From: JACKII01 sp965222315 | GTDB lineage: Bacteria; Pseudomonadota; Alphaproteobacteria; Bin95 | Direction: 5' to 3' | DNA: 64,000 bases | Assembly (NCBI GenBank): GCA_965222315.1 | Contig: OZ244951.1 | Location: 2,790,001 to 2,854,000, forward strand | Part shown: piece by piece, positions 44,844-54,700 of the stretch | Position numbering within the stretch: the first letter of the stretch is position 1 | Layout of the letters: each line of letters opens with the position of its first letter | Made by a program: the position numbers and the translations under genes | Notes under the pieces: generated by a model | What the model saw: only the letters and a program-made list of their open reading frames with translations | Database searches by the model: none | What the model was told of the DNA's origin: nothing

Positions 44844-45590
44844 AAAATCCTCTTAGTTTTACTATCATCATCTGGAACCAATCACGTTCCGCGTCGCGGG
44901 GTGGCAACCAACAGGAACTCCAAAGTGCCCTCAATACAACTTCCACCCAACCCTTCCCACTTAATGTGCTTTCAATCAGGATATTGACGCAAATTCCGTC
45001 GCGCAACCGTGTTTCCGCCCACAGTCGAGGATTCAGAGCATCATCCGCGCACGCAGAGAACCTGGTGCCCACAATGGTGCTGCAAAACGTCAAAATTACC
45101 GCGTGTTGATCTTTACTGCCGCCAGCGTCCGCCTCGCTTCCAAGTGTCGTCGAAGGAGCCCGGCCAGCCGCGAGAAGACCGCCTACCGCAGCAACCCATA
45201 CATGAACTGATAGCCGACCCAAGAAACAGAAGACGAACGGACCAGCCAAGTCCCAGTCTCAATAGGCTTGATTTTGCTTCCCTCATTGCGTTTGCCATGA
45301 AAACCATCGATCCGTGAAGCTTTGGGCATTGCTACCATAGATCTACTGATAGGCCGGACCGGACAATCCCATTCGTCATTCGGAAGATCGGAGCTTTAGC
45401 AAGCCATTTCCAGGGAGCCCAGGACAGCGCAATCCGTGGCCAATCCACAATCTCCAGTCAGTAAAAATACATCTTATCGTATTGCATGCAGTCGCCAGTA
45501 GTGCTATATGTTGCGTTGTGGAACTAATCCACCGCTAGATAATGAAATTTCGCGCTGCAAAGGGAACTAAAGGATGCAACCCGTTATATC
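44844..45590. other. Gene-free interval in the island
   Basis: About 750 bases between the divergent RTX gene and the AlpA-like gene. Short open frames on both strands have no recognisable domain or ribosome site and unnatural composition (cysteine- and proline-rich). It probably contains the RTX promoter and a leader; nothing else is supported. Confidence 0.5.
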
Positions 45591-45634
45591 GGGGTGACGT
45601 CGCGCGCCATCTCTCTGGCGGCATGTGTCACCCC
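45591..45634. promoter_or_regulatory. Inverted repeat upstream of the AlpA-like gene
   Basis: GGGGTGAC (45591-45598) and GTCACCCC (45627-45634) are exact inverse copies 28 bases apart, ending 16 bases before the start codon. They could bind a dimeric repressor or form a hairpin in the 5' leader. Confidence 0.4.
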
Positions 45635-45650
45635 TACAAAAGGAAAACAT

Positions 45651-45890
45651 ATGCTGCAAAGTTCCCTTACGAGGCCCGAGACAACGGGCAATCCATACAA
45701 GGTTGAGAAAGAAGCGGCGGATTATGTCCGCTTATCGCCGCGCACGCTTCAGCGGCATCGGCAGCAAGGCACCGGCCCCCTTTTTACAAAGGCTGGCCGC
45801 CGCGTTCTCTACCGGCAATCCGACCTCGATGATTGGTTAGCCGGCAACGTATTCCGCTCCACGTCCGAAGCCGGCGCAATCGGGAAATGA
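45651..45890 (+). CDS. AlpA/excisionase-like helix-turn-helix protein
   Basis: 79 residues from ATG 45651, with AAGGA seven bases upstream; an in-frame start 57 bases earlier lacks a site. The sequence EKEAADYVRLSPRTLQRHRQQGTGP followed by GRRVLYRQSDLDDWL is the compact MerR-like winged helix of AlpA, Xis and phage excisionases. In P4-like elements such proteins regulate integrase and promote excision. It leads the rightward island gene set. Confidence 0.8.
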   Translation: MLQSSLTRPETTGNPYKVEKEAADYVRLSPRTLQRHRQQGTGPLFTKAGRRVLYRQSDLDDWLAGNVFRSTSEAGAIGK

Positions 45891-46048
45891 ACGCTGCACA
45901 GGCGTGCAGGAGCAGCGCTTTCAGCATTGGCCAAACGCCTCCGTTGCGCCGCGCAAGCAGCAAGTACGGTTGCCTGCCTCCGCTAACAATACTCGTCGAT
46001 CCTGGCGAAATTTCCCAAATGATTTCGGCAAAATGCTGGGGCTAGGCA

Positions 46049-46684
46049 ATGGGCGGCATTGGTAGCGGTAGGCGGTGGCAATTCGGGGCAGACACCCCGG
46101 AAGATTACCGATCAATAGACATCCGTTGGTTCAAACGGGAGGGCCTCTTGGCACCCGGAACGGACCGGCAGGTGAACTGGACCCGGCGCGGCGAGAGGGT
46201 CGCATCAATCAGATTGCAGGCCGAAATGGGTCGCTTGACCCTAACCTACCGTCATCAAAGCAGCGGGAGCGACTGGCAGGACAAAAGCTATCCAGTCTAT
46301 CTGGACAGGACGCCATGCCACCTGGGTGGCGAACGACATTGGTTTCGCTGCCCAGTTGTCGGCTGCGGTAAACGGGTTGCCGTTCTATACGGAGGAGCAA
46401 TATTCGCCTGCCGTCACTGTCACCGACTTGTTTACCCTTCTCAGCGCGAACAGGAGCATGAACGCGCCGCCAGACGTGCGGATCGTATCCGCGATAGACT
46501 CGATTGGTATGGCGGCATCCTGGAGGGCTCCGACCTCGGCAAGCCGAAAGGGATGCACTGGCGCACCTACTGGCGGCTTTGCGACAAGCATGACGCCCTG
46601 GCAGAACGCGCCTTGTCTTGGTTTCGAGAGCGGTATGGCCAATTCGACGATTCTGCACTGCTATCGGTGGCAGGCAATCATTGA
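46049..46684 (+). CDS. Uncharacterised zinc-ribbon protein of mobile elements
   Basis: 211 residues beginning MGGIGSGRRWQFG. A beta-rich N-terminal half (IDIRWFKREGLL, NWTRRGERVASI, LTLTYRH) precedes CPVVGCGKRVAVLYGG...CRHC, a four-cysteine zinc ribbon, and then a basic helical segment (REQEHERAARRADRIRDRL). The arrangement resembles a widespread family of unknown function on prophages and integrative elements. The stop overlaps the TTG start of the next gene by 4 bases, so the two products are coupled and perhaps act together in element replication or transcription. Confidence 0.65.
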   Translation: MGGIGSGRRWQFGADTPEDYRSIDIRWFKREGLLAPGTDRQVNWTRRGERVASIRLQAEMGRLTLTYRHQSSGSDWQDKSYPVYLDRTPCHLGGERHWFRCPVVGCGKRVAVLYGGAIFACRHCHRLVYPSQREQEHERAARRADRIRDRLDWYGGILEGSDLGKPKGMHWRTYWRLCDKHDALAERALSWFRERYGQFDDSALLSVAGNH

Positions 46685-47847
46685 GCAAGCGAGAATACGA
46701 TCCTTTTGTCCCTGACCTGGGCGGGGTCGTCCGCCAAAAACCACTCTCGCTGAGATTTGACGGAAAGCCATACTGGCATGACCTTCGCGCGGCATTTGGC
46801 GTTAACCGAACAGGGGCCGCCATCATCCTCGACATTTGCCAAAGCGACGACTTCACTAGCTACAGTCGCACGGCCCGCCACTATGATATTCCTCGCCGAT
46901 ATCGCAATCGCTTGTACACGTTCAGCAAGGTCGTTCGACAGGTTGACCTGCTCGATGGAATGGGCCTGATTGACCACGACCGGCAGTTGCCTGGAGTTCG
47001 CGGTTGGCAGTCAGCGCTGCGCCCCCAACCGGAACTTGTCCATGCCTGCCAAAGCATCACCGGTAGCCAAGGCTTATCTCTGGTTCAACCCAGCGAACTC
47101 ATTTGGTTGCGCGATGAAAACCGGCATTTGACCGAATACCATGACACACAAGTACTTGGCCGCGCGCGCAGTCATGTTGCAGCCATCAATGAGGCAATCG
47201 CTGGATCGGACCTGGACCCAGCGATTGCGTCTCCACTGGTGAGAATATTCAACAGGTCGTTCAAACGTGGAGGGCGCTTTTACGCCATGGGCAGCAGTTG
47301 GCAGAACATCAAACGTGAGGCCCGCAAGTACGTCTCCATCGCCGGAGAGCCCGTTATTGAACTCGACTACAAGACGCTCCACCCGGCCATTCTCTACTCG
47401 ATGGTAGGGTCGCCAATGCCATCCGACTGCTACAGCATCGACGGATGGCCGCGCGCATTGGTCAAGGTCGCCTTGCTCATCCTGATCAACGCAGAAACCA
47501 AACGAAGGGCGTTGGGCGCGCTCATCCACCATGACGCAATGGAATTGGTTGCACCGAAAGCCAGTCCAGCCGCACAGCAGGCGGCAAGGAAACTCTTCAA
47601 CGCCATCAGAGCATTGCACAGACCGATTGAGCAATTCTTCGCATCCGGTGTTGGGGCGGAACTGATGAACATCGATTCCAAGATTGCGGATACAGTGATG
47701 GTCAATCTTTTGCGCCGGGGTATTCTGGCCTTGCCGGTTCATGACAGCTTTCTGGTTCAGTCATCAAAAGAGCACGAACTGGAAGCTGCCGTGATGGATG
47801 CCGCTCATAAATTCGATCTGATGGCGATACAGATCGAAGCGAAATAG
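46681..47847 (+). CDS. Protein with family-A/T7-type polymerase palm signature
   Basis: 388 residues from TTG 46681, overlapping the preceding stop. Residues about 190-225 read RIFNRSFKRGGRFYAMGSSWQN. Motif A-like ELDYKTLHPAILYS places D229 next to Y230. R258 and K262 (R-x3-K, in PRALVKVALLILINA) resemble the motif B pair, and H354-D355 in LPVHDSFLV resembles motif C of DNA polymerase I (HDE) and T7 RNA polymerase (HDSF). No exonuclease domain is seen. It may prime or copy the element DNA. The activity is inferred from short motifs; the family is otherwise seen as hypothetical protein on mobile elements. Confidence 0.55.
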   Translation: MSKREYDPFVPDLGGVVRQKPLSLRFDGKPYWHDLRAAFGVNRTGAAIILDICQSDDFTSYSRTARHYDIPRRYRNRLYTFSKVVRQVDLLDGMGLIDHDRQLPGVRGWQSALRPQPELVHACQSITGSQGLSLVQPSELIWLRDENRHLTEYHDTQVLGRARSHVAAINEAIAGSDLDPAIASPLVRIFNRSFKRGGRFYAMGSSWQNIKREARKYVSIAGEPVIELDYKTLHPAILYSMVGSPMPSDCYSIDGWPRALVKVALLILINAETKRRALGALIHHDAMELVAPKASPAAQQAARKLFNAIRALHRPIEQFFASGVGAELMNIDSKIADTVMVNLLRRGILALPVHDSFLVQSSKEHELEAAVMDAAHKFDLMAIQIEAK

Positions 47848-47911
47848 CGACCAAGCGGCAACACCTCTTTCCCCAGAATATCAGTCGTTTAACCCCAAAA
47901 CTTTCCACATA

Positions 47912-47964
47912 TGAGAAGATACTTTGAGAAGATATTTTGTTGGTTGCCTCTTGTTGGTTGGCTC
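47912..47964. repeat. Iteron-like tandem direct repeats
   Basis: Two 13-bp copies of TGAGAAGATA(C/T)TT in tandem (47912-47937) are followed at once by two 14-bp copies of TTGTTGGTTG(C/G)CTC (47937-47964, with one C/G difference). They lie in AT-rich DNA 65 bases after the polymerase-like gene. Candidate replication origin or regulator array of the island. Confidence 0.45.
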
Positions 47965-48138
47965 TGTTTCCGTTGGTGTTGTTAGGTATTTTTTGCGCTC
48001 ATGACCTGTTAGCCGGGGCAGGTGGCTTTCGGGGCTTTGTCGACCGCCTTAAAATCCGCAATCCCCTTGCCACCAGCCGCCATCCGGGTAGTCTGCAACC
48101 ATAGTTAATCAAGGCGGCATGGAAGGCTTCTCACTCGT

Positions 48139-49680
48139 ATGCTCCCCAGTACGATCCGCAATCAGGTCGACCAGATTTGGAACGCTTTCTGGTCCGGCGG
48201 TGTTTCCAATCCGCTCTCGGTGATCGAGCAGCTTACCTATCTCCTCTTCATCAAGCGCCTGGATGAACTTCACACGCTGGAGGAGCACAAGTCCCAGACC
48301 CTCGGCAAACCCATGGCCCGCCGCATCTTCCCGGAAGGGCAGGACGACAAGGGTCGCGCCTACGAGGACATGCGCTGGTCGCACTTCAAGAATTTCGAGG
48401 CGCGGGAGATGATGACCGTCGTCGACGAGCACGTCTTCCCGTTCCTGCGCGACCTGAGCGAGCAGGGGTCCAGCTATGGGCGGCACATGCGCGACGCGCG
48501 CCTCGGCTTCTCCAACCCGGCACTGCTCGACCGGGCCGTGCAGATGCTCGACGCAATCCCGATGGACAAGCGGGACACCAAGGGCGACCTCTACGAGTAC
48601 ATGCTGGGCAAGATCGCCAGCGCCGGCCAGAACGGCCAGTTCCGCACGCCGCGCCATATCATCCAGTTGATGGTCGAACTGATGGAGCCCGGCCCGGCGG
48701 ACACGATCTGCGACCCCGCCGCCGGCACCTGCGGCTTCCTGGTCGCGGCGAGCGAGTATCTGCGCCAGCACCATGCCGGCCTGTTCCGCGACAATGACCA
48801 GCGCCGCCATTTCCATGAGGGCATGTTCCACGGCTTCGACTTCGACGCTACCATGCTGCGGATCGGCGCGATGAATATGGTGCTGCATGGCATCGACAAC
48901 GCCGATGTCTCCTACCGCGACAGCCTGGCGGAGGAGCATGGAGCCGATGCCGGGCGCTATTCGCTAGTGCTGGCCAATCCGCCGTTTGCGGGCTCGCTGG
49001 ACTATGACGCGACGGCTAAGGACCTCCAGAAGCTGGTCAAGACCAAGAAGACGGAACTGCTGTTCGTGGCCCTATTCCTGCGCCTGCTGCGCACCGGCGG
49101 GCGGGCGGCGGTGATTGTGCCGGATGGCGTGCTGTTCGGCTCATCGAAGGCGCACAAGGACATCCGCCGCATGCTGGTGGAGGACAACAAGCTGGACGCG
49201 GTGATCAAGCTGCCGTCCGGCGTATTCCGGCCCTATGCCGGCGTCTCCACCGCCATTCTGGTGTTCACCAAGACCGGCGTCGGCGGCACGGATTTCGTCT
49301 GGTTCTATGACGTGCAGGCGGACGGCCTGTCGCTCGACGACAAGCGGTCGGAACTGCTGCCGCCGGAGAAGCAGGGGCCGGTGCCGGCGGCGGCACTGGA
49401 CGAGGCGGAGCACGCGAAGAACAACCTGCCGGACGTGCTGATGCGCTGGGAGGAGCGAGCAGAGAATGAGCGCGAGAACCCGCGCACGGCGCAGAGCTTC
49501 TGCGTGCCACGGGAGGAGATTGCGGCCAGCGGCAGCTATGATCTGTCGCTGAACCGCTATAAGGAGGTGGAGCACGCGGCGGTCGACTACCCGCCGCCGG
49601 CAGAGATCATCGCCGACCTGCGCGCGCTGGAGGCGGAGATTGCCGAAGGGCTCGACCGGCTGGAGGAGATGCTGGCGTGA
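48139..49680 (+). CDS. hsdM: Type I restriction-modification DNA methyltransferase subunit HsdM
   Basis: 513 residues. An N-terminal helical bundle (HsdM_N, about 8-140, IWNAFWSGGVSNPLSVIEQLTYLLFIKRLDE) precedes the N6-adenine methyltransferase domain with motif I DPAAGTCGF (192-200) and motif IV NPPF (280-283). It modifies adenines in the recognition sequence set by HsdS and forms the M2S core of the complex. The stop overlaps the hsdS start by ATGA. The high GC of the gene contrasts with hsdS. Confidence 0.95.
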   Translation: MLPSTIRNQVDQIWNAFWSGGVSNPLSVIEQLTYLLFIKRLDELHTLEEHKSQTLGKPMARRIFPEGQDDKGRAYEDMRWSHFKNFEAREMMTVVDEHVFPFLRDLSEQGSSYGRHMRDARLGFSNPALLDRAVQMLDAIPMDKRDTKGDLYEYMLGKIASAGQNGQFRTPRHIIQLMVELMEPGPADTICDPAAGTCGFLVAASEYLRQHHAGLFRDNDQRRHFHEGMFHGFDFDATMLRIGAMNMVLHGIDNADVSYRDSLAEEHGADAGRYSLVLANPPFAGSLDYDATAKDLQKLVKTKKTELLFVALFLRLLRTGGRAAVIVPDGVLFGSSKAHKDIRRMLVEDNKLDAVIKLPSGVFRPYAGVSTAILVFTKTGVGGTDFVWFYDVQADGLSLDDKRSELLPPEKQGPVPAAALDEAEHAKNNLPDVLMRWEERAENERENPRTAQSFCVPREEIAASGSYDLSLNRYKEVEHAAVDYPPPAEIIADLRALEAEIAEGLDRLEEMLA

Positions 49681-50828
49681 GTTGGCCGACGGTTGCCATA
49701 ACGGAATGCGCGCGCATCGTTGGCGGTGCGACACCTAAGAGCAGCATTTCCGAGTATTGGGACGGTGATATTCCATGGGTTACTCCCAAGGACTTGTCCG
49801 GGTTGAATTCTCAATTTATTGACGATACGCCGCGCAAAATAACTCGATTGGGGCTTTCGAAATGCTCTGCTGAGGTCTTGCCAGCGGGTTCCGTGCTGTT
49901 CAGTTCGCGGGCACCTATCGGCCATGTCGCAATCAATCGTGTTCCGATGGCTACGAACCAGGGCTTCAAGAGTATGATTCCCGGCCCCGAACTTGACGCC
50001 GGATTCCTCTATTGGTGGTTGGTCTCACACAAAGAACAGCTTCAGGCAATGGGCACAGGGGCCACGTTTAAAGAGGTATCGAAGGCGGTCGTCGAGCGAA
50101 TCGCAATCCCCCTCCCGCCGTTGGAGGAGCAGAGGCGGATTGCGGCGATTTTGGATCAGGCGGACTCGCTCCGCCGCCTCCGCCACCGCACCCTCAACCA
50201 CCTCAACACCCTCGCCCAATCCATCTTCCATGAGATGTTTGGGGACCGTGAGAATATCGAGAGGGTAGGGTTATCCCAGATCATTGAAGTTCGATCATCC
50301 CTCGCCGATCCTAAGTTGCCTGAAAACCGGCAGATGCTGCACGTTGGGCCGGAGCATATAGAATCAAATTCTGGCTTTATCGCTTGGGAGAGGGTTCAGA
50401 CCTGTGAGGAAGATGGCGTCACAAGCGGGAAATACGTCTTTTCAAGCGGTGACATTATCTACAGCAAAATTCGGCCATACCTGAACAAGGTCGCTATTGC
50501 TGACCGTCCGGGCATGTGCAGTGCGGACATGTACGCTTTACACTGCAATGACACATGCATTCTCCCGTCGTATCTGCATTTCATGCTTGGTAGCAGCGAT
50601 TTCCTATCTTACGCAGCCCAATCGTCGGGCCGAGCGAACATTCCCAAAATAAACAGAACACAGCTTTTAGGTTACGATGCACCACTACCGTCGCTTAGAG
50701 CCCAACGGGAGTTCCAGAGGAAAGCTGATGAAATTTATCAATATCGAACAACCACAGAGCGGCATCTTTCCGGCTTAGAATCTGGGTTCACCTCCCTCCA
50801 ACACCGCGCCTTCCGCGGAGAGTTGTGA
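49677..50828 (+). CDS. hsdS: Type I restriction-modification specificity subunit HsdS
   Basis: 383 residues with two target-recognition domains (about 1-150 and 195-340). Conserved helical spacers follow each: PLPPLEEQRRIAAILDQAD plus LNTLAQSIFHEMFGD in the centre, and SLRAQREFQRKADEIYQY ending LQHRAFRGEL at the C-terminus. The two domains recognise the halves of a bipartite site. Both are visibly less GC-rich than the spacers and hsdM/hsdR, the normal sign of recognition-domain exchange. Starts within the hsdM stop. Confidence 0.93.
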   Translation: MSWPTVAITECARIVGGATPKSSISEYWDGDIPWVTPKDLSGLNSQFIDDTPRKITRLGLSKCSAEVLPAGSVLFSSRAPIGHVAINRVPMATNQGFKSMIPGPELDAGFLYWWLVSHKEQLQAMGTGATFKEVSKAVVERIAIPLPPLEEQRRIAAILDQADSLRRLRHRTLNHLNTLAQSIFHEMFGDRENIERVGLSQIIEVRSSLADPKLPENRQMLHVGPEHIESNSGFIAWERVQTCEEDGVTSGKYVFSSGDIIYSKIRPYLNKVAIADRPGMCSADMYALHCNDTCILPSYLHFMLGSSDFLSYAAQSSGRANIPKINRTQLLGYDAPLPSLRAQREFQRKADEIYQYRTTTERHLSGLESGFTSLQHRAFRGEL

Positions 50829-50906
50829 GCCATGGCGGCGGCCTCCACCTCCACCTCCACCCTGACTCTGCCCGGCCCCATGCGCCGTCAGCGAGGTATA
50901 TGACCC

Positions 50907-51743
50907 ATGCGTGGCGAGATAATTGGTGTCTGGTCCGAAACGTGGCGCGAAATATGGAGCAAACTCGCCAAGCATCGTGACGCCCCTGATGACTTGTTCT
51001 GCGAACTCTATCGTGAATCAGTATCTTCATTTGCCGAACAACCAGACATCAACACTCTGGCGGACATTGTCGACAACCCGCTCCAGGCACGACAAGCATT
51101 TCGACGCCTTAAGCCCGCGGCATTCAAGGGCGAGATTGCCCTTGTTGGGTTCCTGGAAAGAGCCCAGAGCGTACTGATGGACCTCGGCGGTGACCCTCTA
51201 GCAAATCGGTATTTCGTGCTCTGCGAGAGTTTCATTGCGAAATATAGCCTGCGCTATGAATTGCGCCGTCCCTTGACGCTGCATCCCACTTTGCCGGGGA
51301 TATTTGCCCGCCTGATGCACGAATTGACGGAAACAACCGCCACTGATCCGCACCTCAATCAGCTAATGCACGAGTTTCAAGAAACTGTTCGCGACCTGCG
51401 AGGGGACCGGTCACCCGGTAGGATCAAAACCTGCATCCAAAAGCAGATAAACCTCTTAGAGGCCATCGCTCAGCGATCACCTAACGTAACCTCGCCAACC
51501 TTGGGCGCAATGTGCAGGCAGTTGGATCATTGGCCCCACAACGGTGTCAGAGAAGCGCTAAGTAACCTGTATGGGTTCGCATCGAATTACCCTGGAATTC
51601 GTCATGCTGGCTCGGCGAACGGACGGTTGCGGGAAATAGAGATGCTAGACTTGGTAACTATCTCAATCGTGCTCGCCGGCTTCACGCCTTATCTTTCCAG
51701 TAGCCTTAGCCCAAGTCGCATCTATCAGGCGGGGGAATCATGA
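50907..51743 (+). CDS. Uncharacterised protein embedded in the hsd operon, Abi/HEPN-like C-terminus
   Basis: 278 residues from ATG 50907, with GAGGT nine bases upstream. Predicted nearly all helical. The C-terminal third (ALSNLYGFASNYPGIRHAG, then a hydrophobic helix DLVTISIVLAGFTPYL) resembles C-terminal modules of abortive-infection proteins in which a GIRH motif precedes two helices. No transmembrane segment or known catalytic motif elsewhere. GC is lower than in hsdM and hsdR. Its ATGA overlap with hsdR means it is co-translated with the restriction subunit, 78 bases after hsdS. Function unknown; restriction control or a backup defence effector are the leading ideas. Confidence 0.7.
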   Translation: MRGEIIGVWSETWREIWSKLAKHRDAPDDLFCELYRESVSSFAEQPDINTLADIVDNPLQARQAFRRLKPAAFKGEIALVGFLERAQSVLMDLGGDPLANRYFVLCESFIAKYSLRYELRRPLTLHPTLPGIFARLMHELTETTATDPHLNQLMHEFQETVRDLRGDRSPGRIKTCIQKQINLLEAIAQRSPNVTSPTLGAMCRQLDHWPHNGVREALSNLYGFASNYPGIRHAGSANGRLREIEMLDLVTISIVLAGFTPYLSSSLSPSRIYQAGES

Positions 51744-54700
51744 GCCAGTTCGCTTTCCTGAAGCCCGCCTTCGCTCCCGTCTTCGCCCATGCGGCCAAGG
51801 CGGAGGAATTGGCACTCGGCGATCCGCGCGGGGCATGTTTCTACGCAAGGCTGGCGCTGGAGACGGCGGTGCTCTGGCTCTACGACCACGATGACAGCCT
51901 GCGCCTGCCCTATGACGCCTCGCTGTCCGCGATGATCCACGAGCCGACCTTCCGCAAGCTGGTGGGCCAGGGACTCGTCACCAAGGCGAAGCTGATCAAA
52001 GACCTGGGCAACCGCGCCGTGCATGATGCCCACCGCACCATCCCCAGTGGCATGGCAGTGGATGCTCTGCGCGAACTGTTCCATTTCGGTTACTGGCTCG
52101 CCCGCACCTATGCCCGTACCGAACAGCCGCCGCCCGGCCTGCAATTCGATGCGGACGGGCTGGAGCGCACGCTCACCATCACCGCCAGCACGGTCGGCCA
52201 TATCCAGAAGCTGCGCCAGGACTTCGACAAGCACCTGGAAACCCTGGCCGCGGTGGAGGAAAGCCACCGGCAGAGCGAGGAAGAACGCGTCAGGCTGGAC
52301 GCGGAGAACGCCGCGCTCCGGGAAGAGATCGCGGCGATCAAATTCGCCAACCTCTCCAAACCGGACACCCACGACTACAACGAAGCAGAGACCCGCGACG
52401 CCTTCATCGACCTGCTGCTGCACGAAGCGGGCTGGCCGCTCGACCAGCCGCGAGACCGGGAGTTCCCGGTGACCGGCATGCCGAACGGCACTGGTGAGGG
52501 CTTTGTCGACTATGTGCTCTGGGGCGATGATGCTAAGCCGCTCGCCGTGATCGAGGCCAAGCGGACCAAGAAAGACGCGACCACCGGCCAGCAACAGGTC
52601 AAGCTCTATGCCGACTGCCTGGAGGCGCAATTCGGCCAGCGTCCGGTGATCTTCTACACCAACGGCTACGAGCACTGGCTTTGGGACGACGCCTTCTATC
52701 CGCCGCGTCCGGTGCAAGGCTTTCTCAAGAAGGACGAGTTGGCGCTGCTGCACCAGCGCCGCCAGACGAGGAAACCGTTGAGCGACGTCGATGTCGACAC
52801 GGCCATCGCAGGGCGCGCCTACCAAACCCGCGCCATCCGCCGCGTCGGCGAGGTGTTCGAGAAGGACCACCAGCGCAAGGTGCTGCTGGTGATGGCGACC
52901 GGCAGCGGCAAGACCCGCACCGTCATCGCCCTGGTCGACCAGTTGATGCGGGCGAACTGGGTGAAGCGGGTGCTGTTCCTCGCCGACCGCCGCGCCTTGG
53001 TCCGGCAGGCGCACAACGCCTTCAAGACGCAATTGCCGAGCGCCCCCAGCGCCAACCTGCTGGAGAGCCACGACCCACGGAAGAACGACCACAACGGCGC
53101 GCGCGTGCTGCTGTCGACCTATCCGACCATGATGAACCTGATCAACGAGATGGAGAGCGGTGCGCGGCGCTTCGGCTCGGGCCATTTCGACCTGATCGTA
53201 ATCGACGAGGCGCACCGGTCAGTCTACCGCAAATACCGCGCGATCTTCGAGTATTTTGACAGCCTGCTGGTTGGCCTGACCGCAACTCCCAGGGACGAGA
53301 TCGACCGCGATACCTACTCGCTCTTCGAACTGGAGCGGGGCGTACCGACCGACTTCTACGACCTGGACCAGGCGGTCGCCGATGGCTATCTGGTGCCGCC
53401 TGAAGCCGTCTCCGTGCCGCTCCGTTTCGTCCGCGAGGGTATTACCTACGACGACCTCTCCGACGAGGAGAAGGAGGAATGGGACGCCATCGAGTGGACT
53501 GAGGACGGCGACGTGCCCGACCGCGTCGAGGCGGCGGCGGTGAACAAATGGCTGTTCAACCAGGACACGGTCGACAAGGTGCTGGAACACCTGATGACCC
53601 ACGGCCTGAAGGTGGAGGAAGGCGACCGGCTCGGCAAAACAATCATCTTCGCCAAGAACCACAAGCATGCTGCCTTCATCGCCGAGCGATTCGACAAGAA
53701 CTATCCGCACTTAGCCGGATCGTTCGCGCGGGTGATCGACTACAGCGTCGACTACGCCCAATCGCTGATTGACGACTTCTCCGACGCGGCCAAGACTCCG
53801 CACATCGCCATATCGGTCGACATGCTGGACACTGGCATCGACGTGCCGGAGGTGGTGAACCTCGTCTTCTTCAAGATCGTCCGTTCCAAGACCAAGTTCT
53901 GGCAGATGATAGGGCGCGGTACCCGGCTTTGCCCAGACCTCTTCGGGCCTGGAATGCATAAGGACCGGTTCCTGGTCTTCGACTTTTGTCAGAATTTCGA
54001 GTTCTTCAACCAGAACCCCGACAAGACGGACGGCGCACTCGCTCCCTCGCTGGGTGAGCAGGTCTTTGTTGCCCGCGTCGAATTGATCGGCGAACTGGAT
54101 AGCCGGATCACGCCAGACGTGCAGGAAGAGCCGCTGGTTGACCTCCGGAGGGACTTGAAAGACCGCCTCGTCGATGAAGTGGCAGGTATGACTGTCGACA
54201 ATTTCATCGTCCGGCCCAAACGTCTCTATGTGGAGAAATACCAGCAGGTGGAGGCTTGGGAGACGCTTGGTGCAGAAGACCGGGCGGAACTCTGCCAGCA
54301 TGTCGCCGGATTGCCGAGCGCCTTCGATGACGACGAACTGGAGGCCAAGCAGTTCGACCGGCTGATCCTGCAAACGCAGTTGGCGATCCTCCGCGCCGAG
54401 CCGCGCTTCGCCCGTTGCCAGAAGACGATCCGTTCCCTGGCCGCAGCCTTGGAGGAACTGAGCAACGTTCCGATGGTCGCTGCCGAGATGGAACTGATCC
54501 TGGAAATCCAGACGGACGACTATTGGGAAGGCGTCACCCTGCCGATGCTGGAAACGGCACGCCGCCGGTTGCGCCGCCTGATCAAGCTTATCGAGCGCGA
54601 AAGCCGGGCGATTGTATACACAGATTTCGAGGACCAGATCGGGCAAGGAACGACGATTGACCTGCCGGCAGTTGGCAGCGGTGCCGACAAGGCGCGCTTT

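Noticed and set aside
45009..45317. Small plus-strand open frame in the island gap
   Set aside because: Cysteine/proline/arginine-rich low-quality sequence with no homology signal or Shine-Dalgarno.
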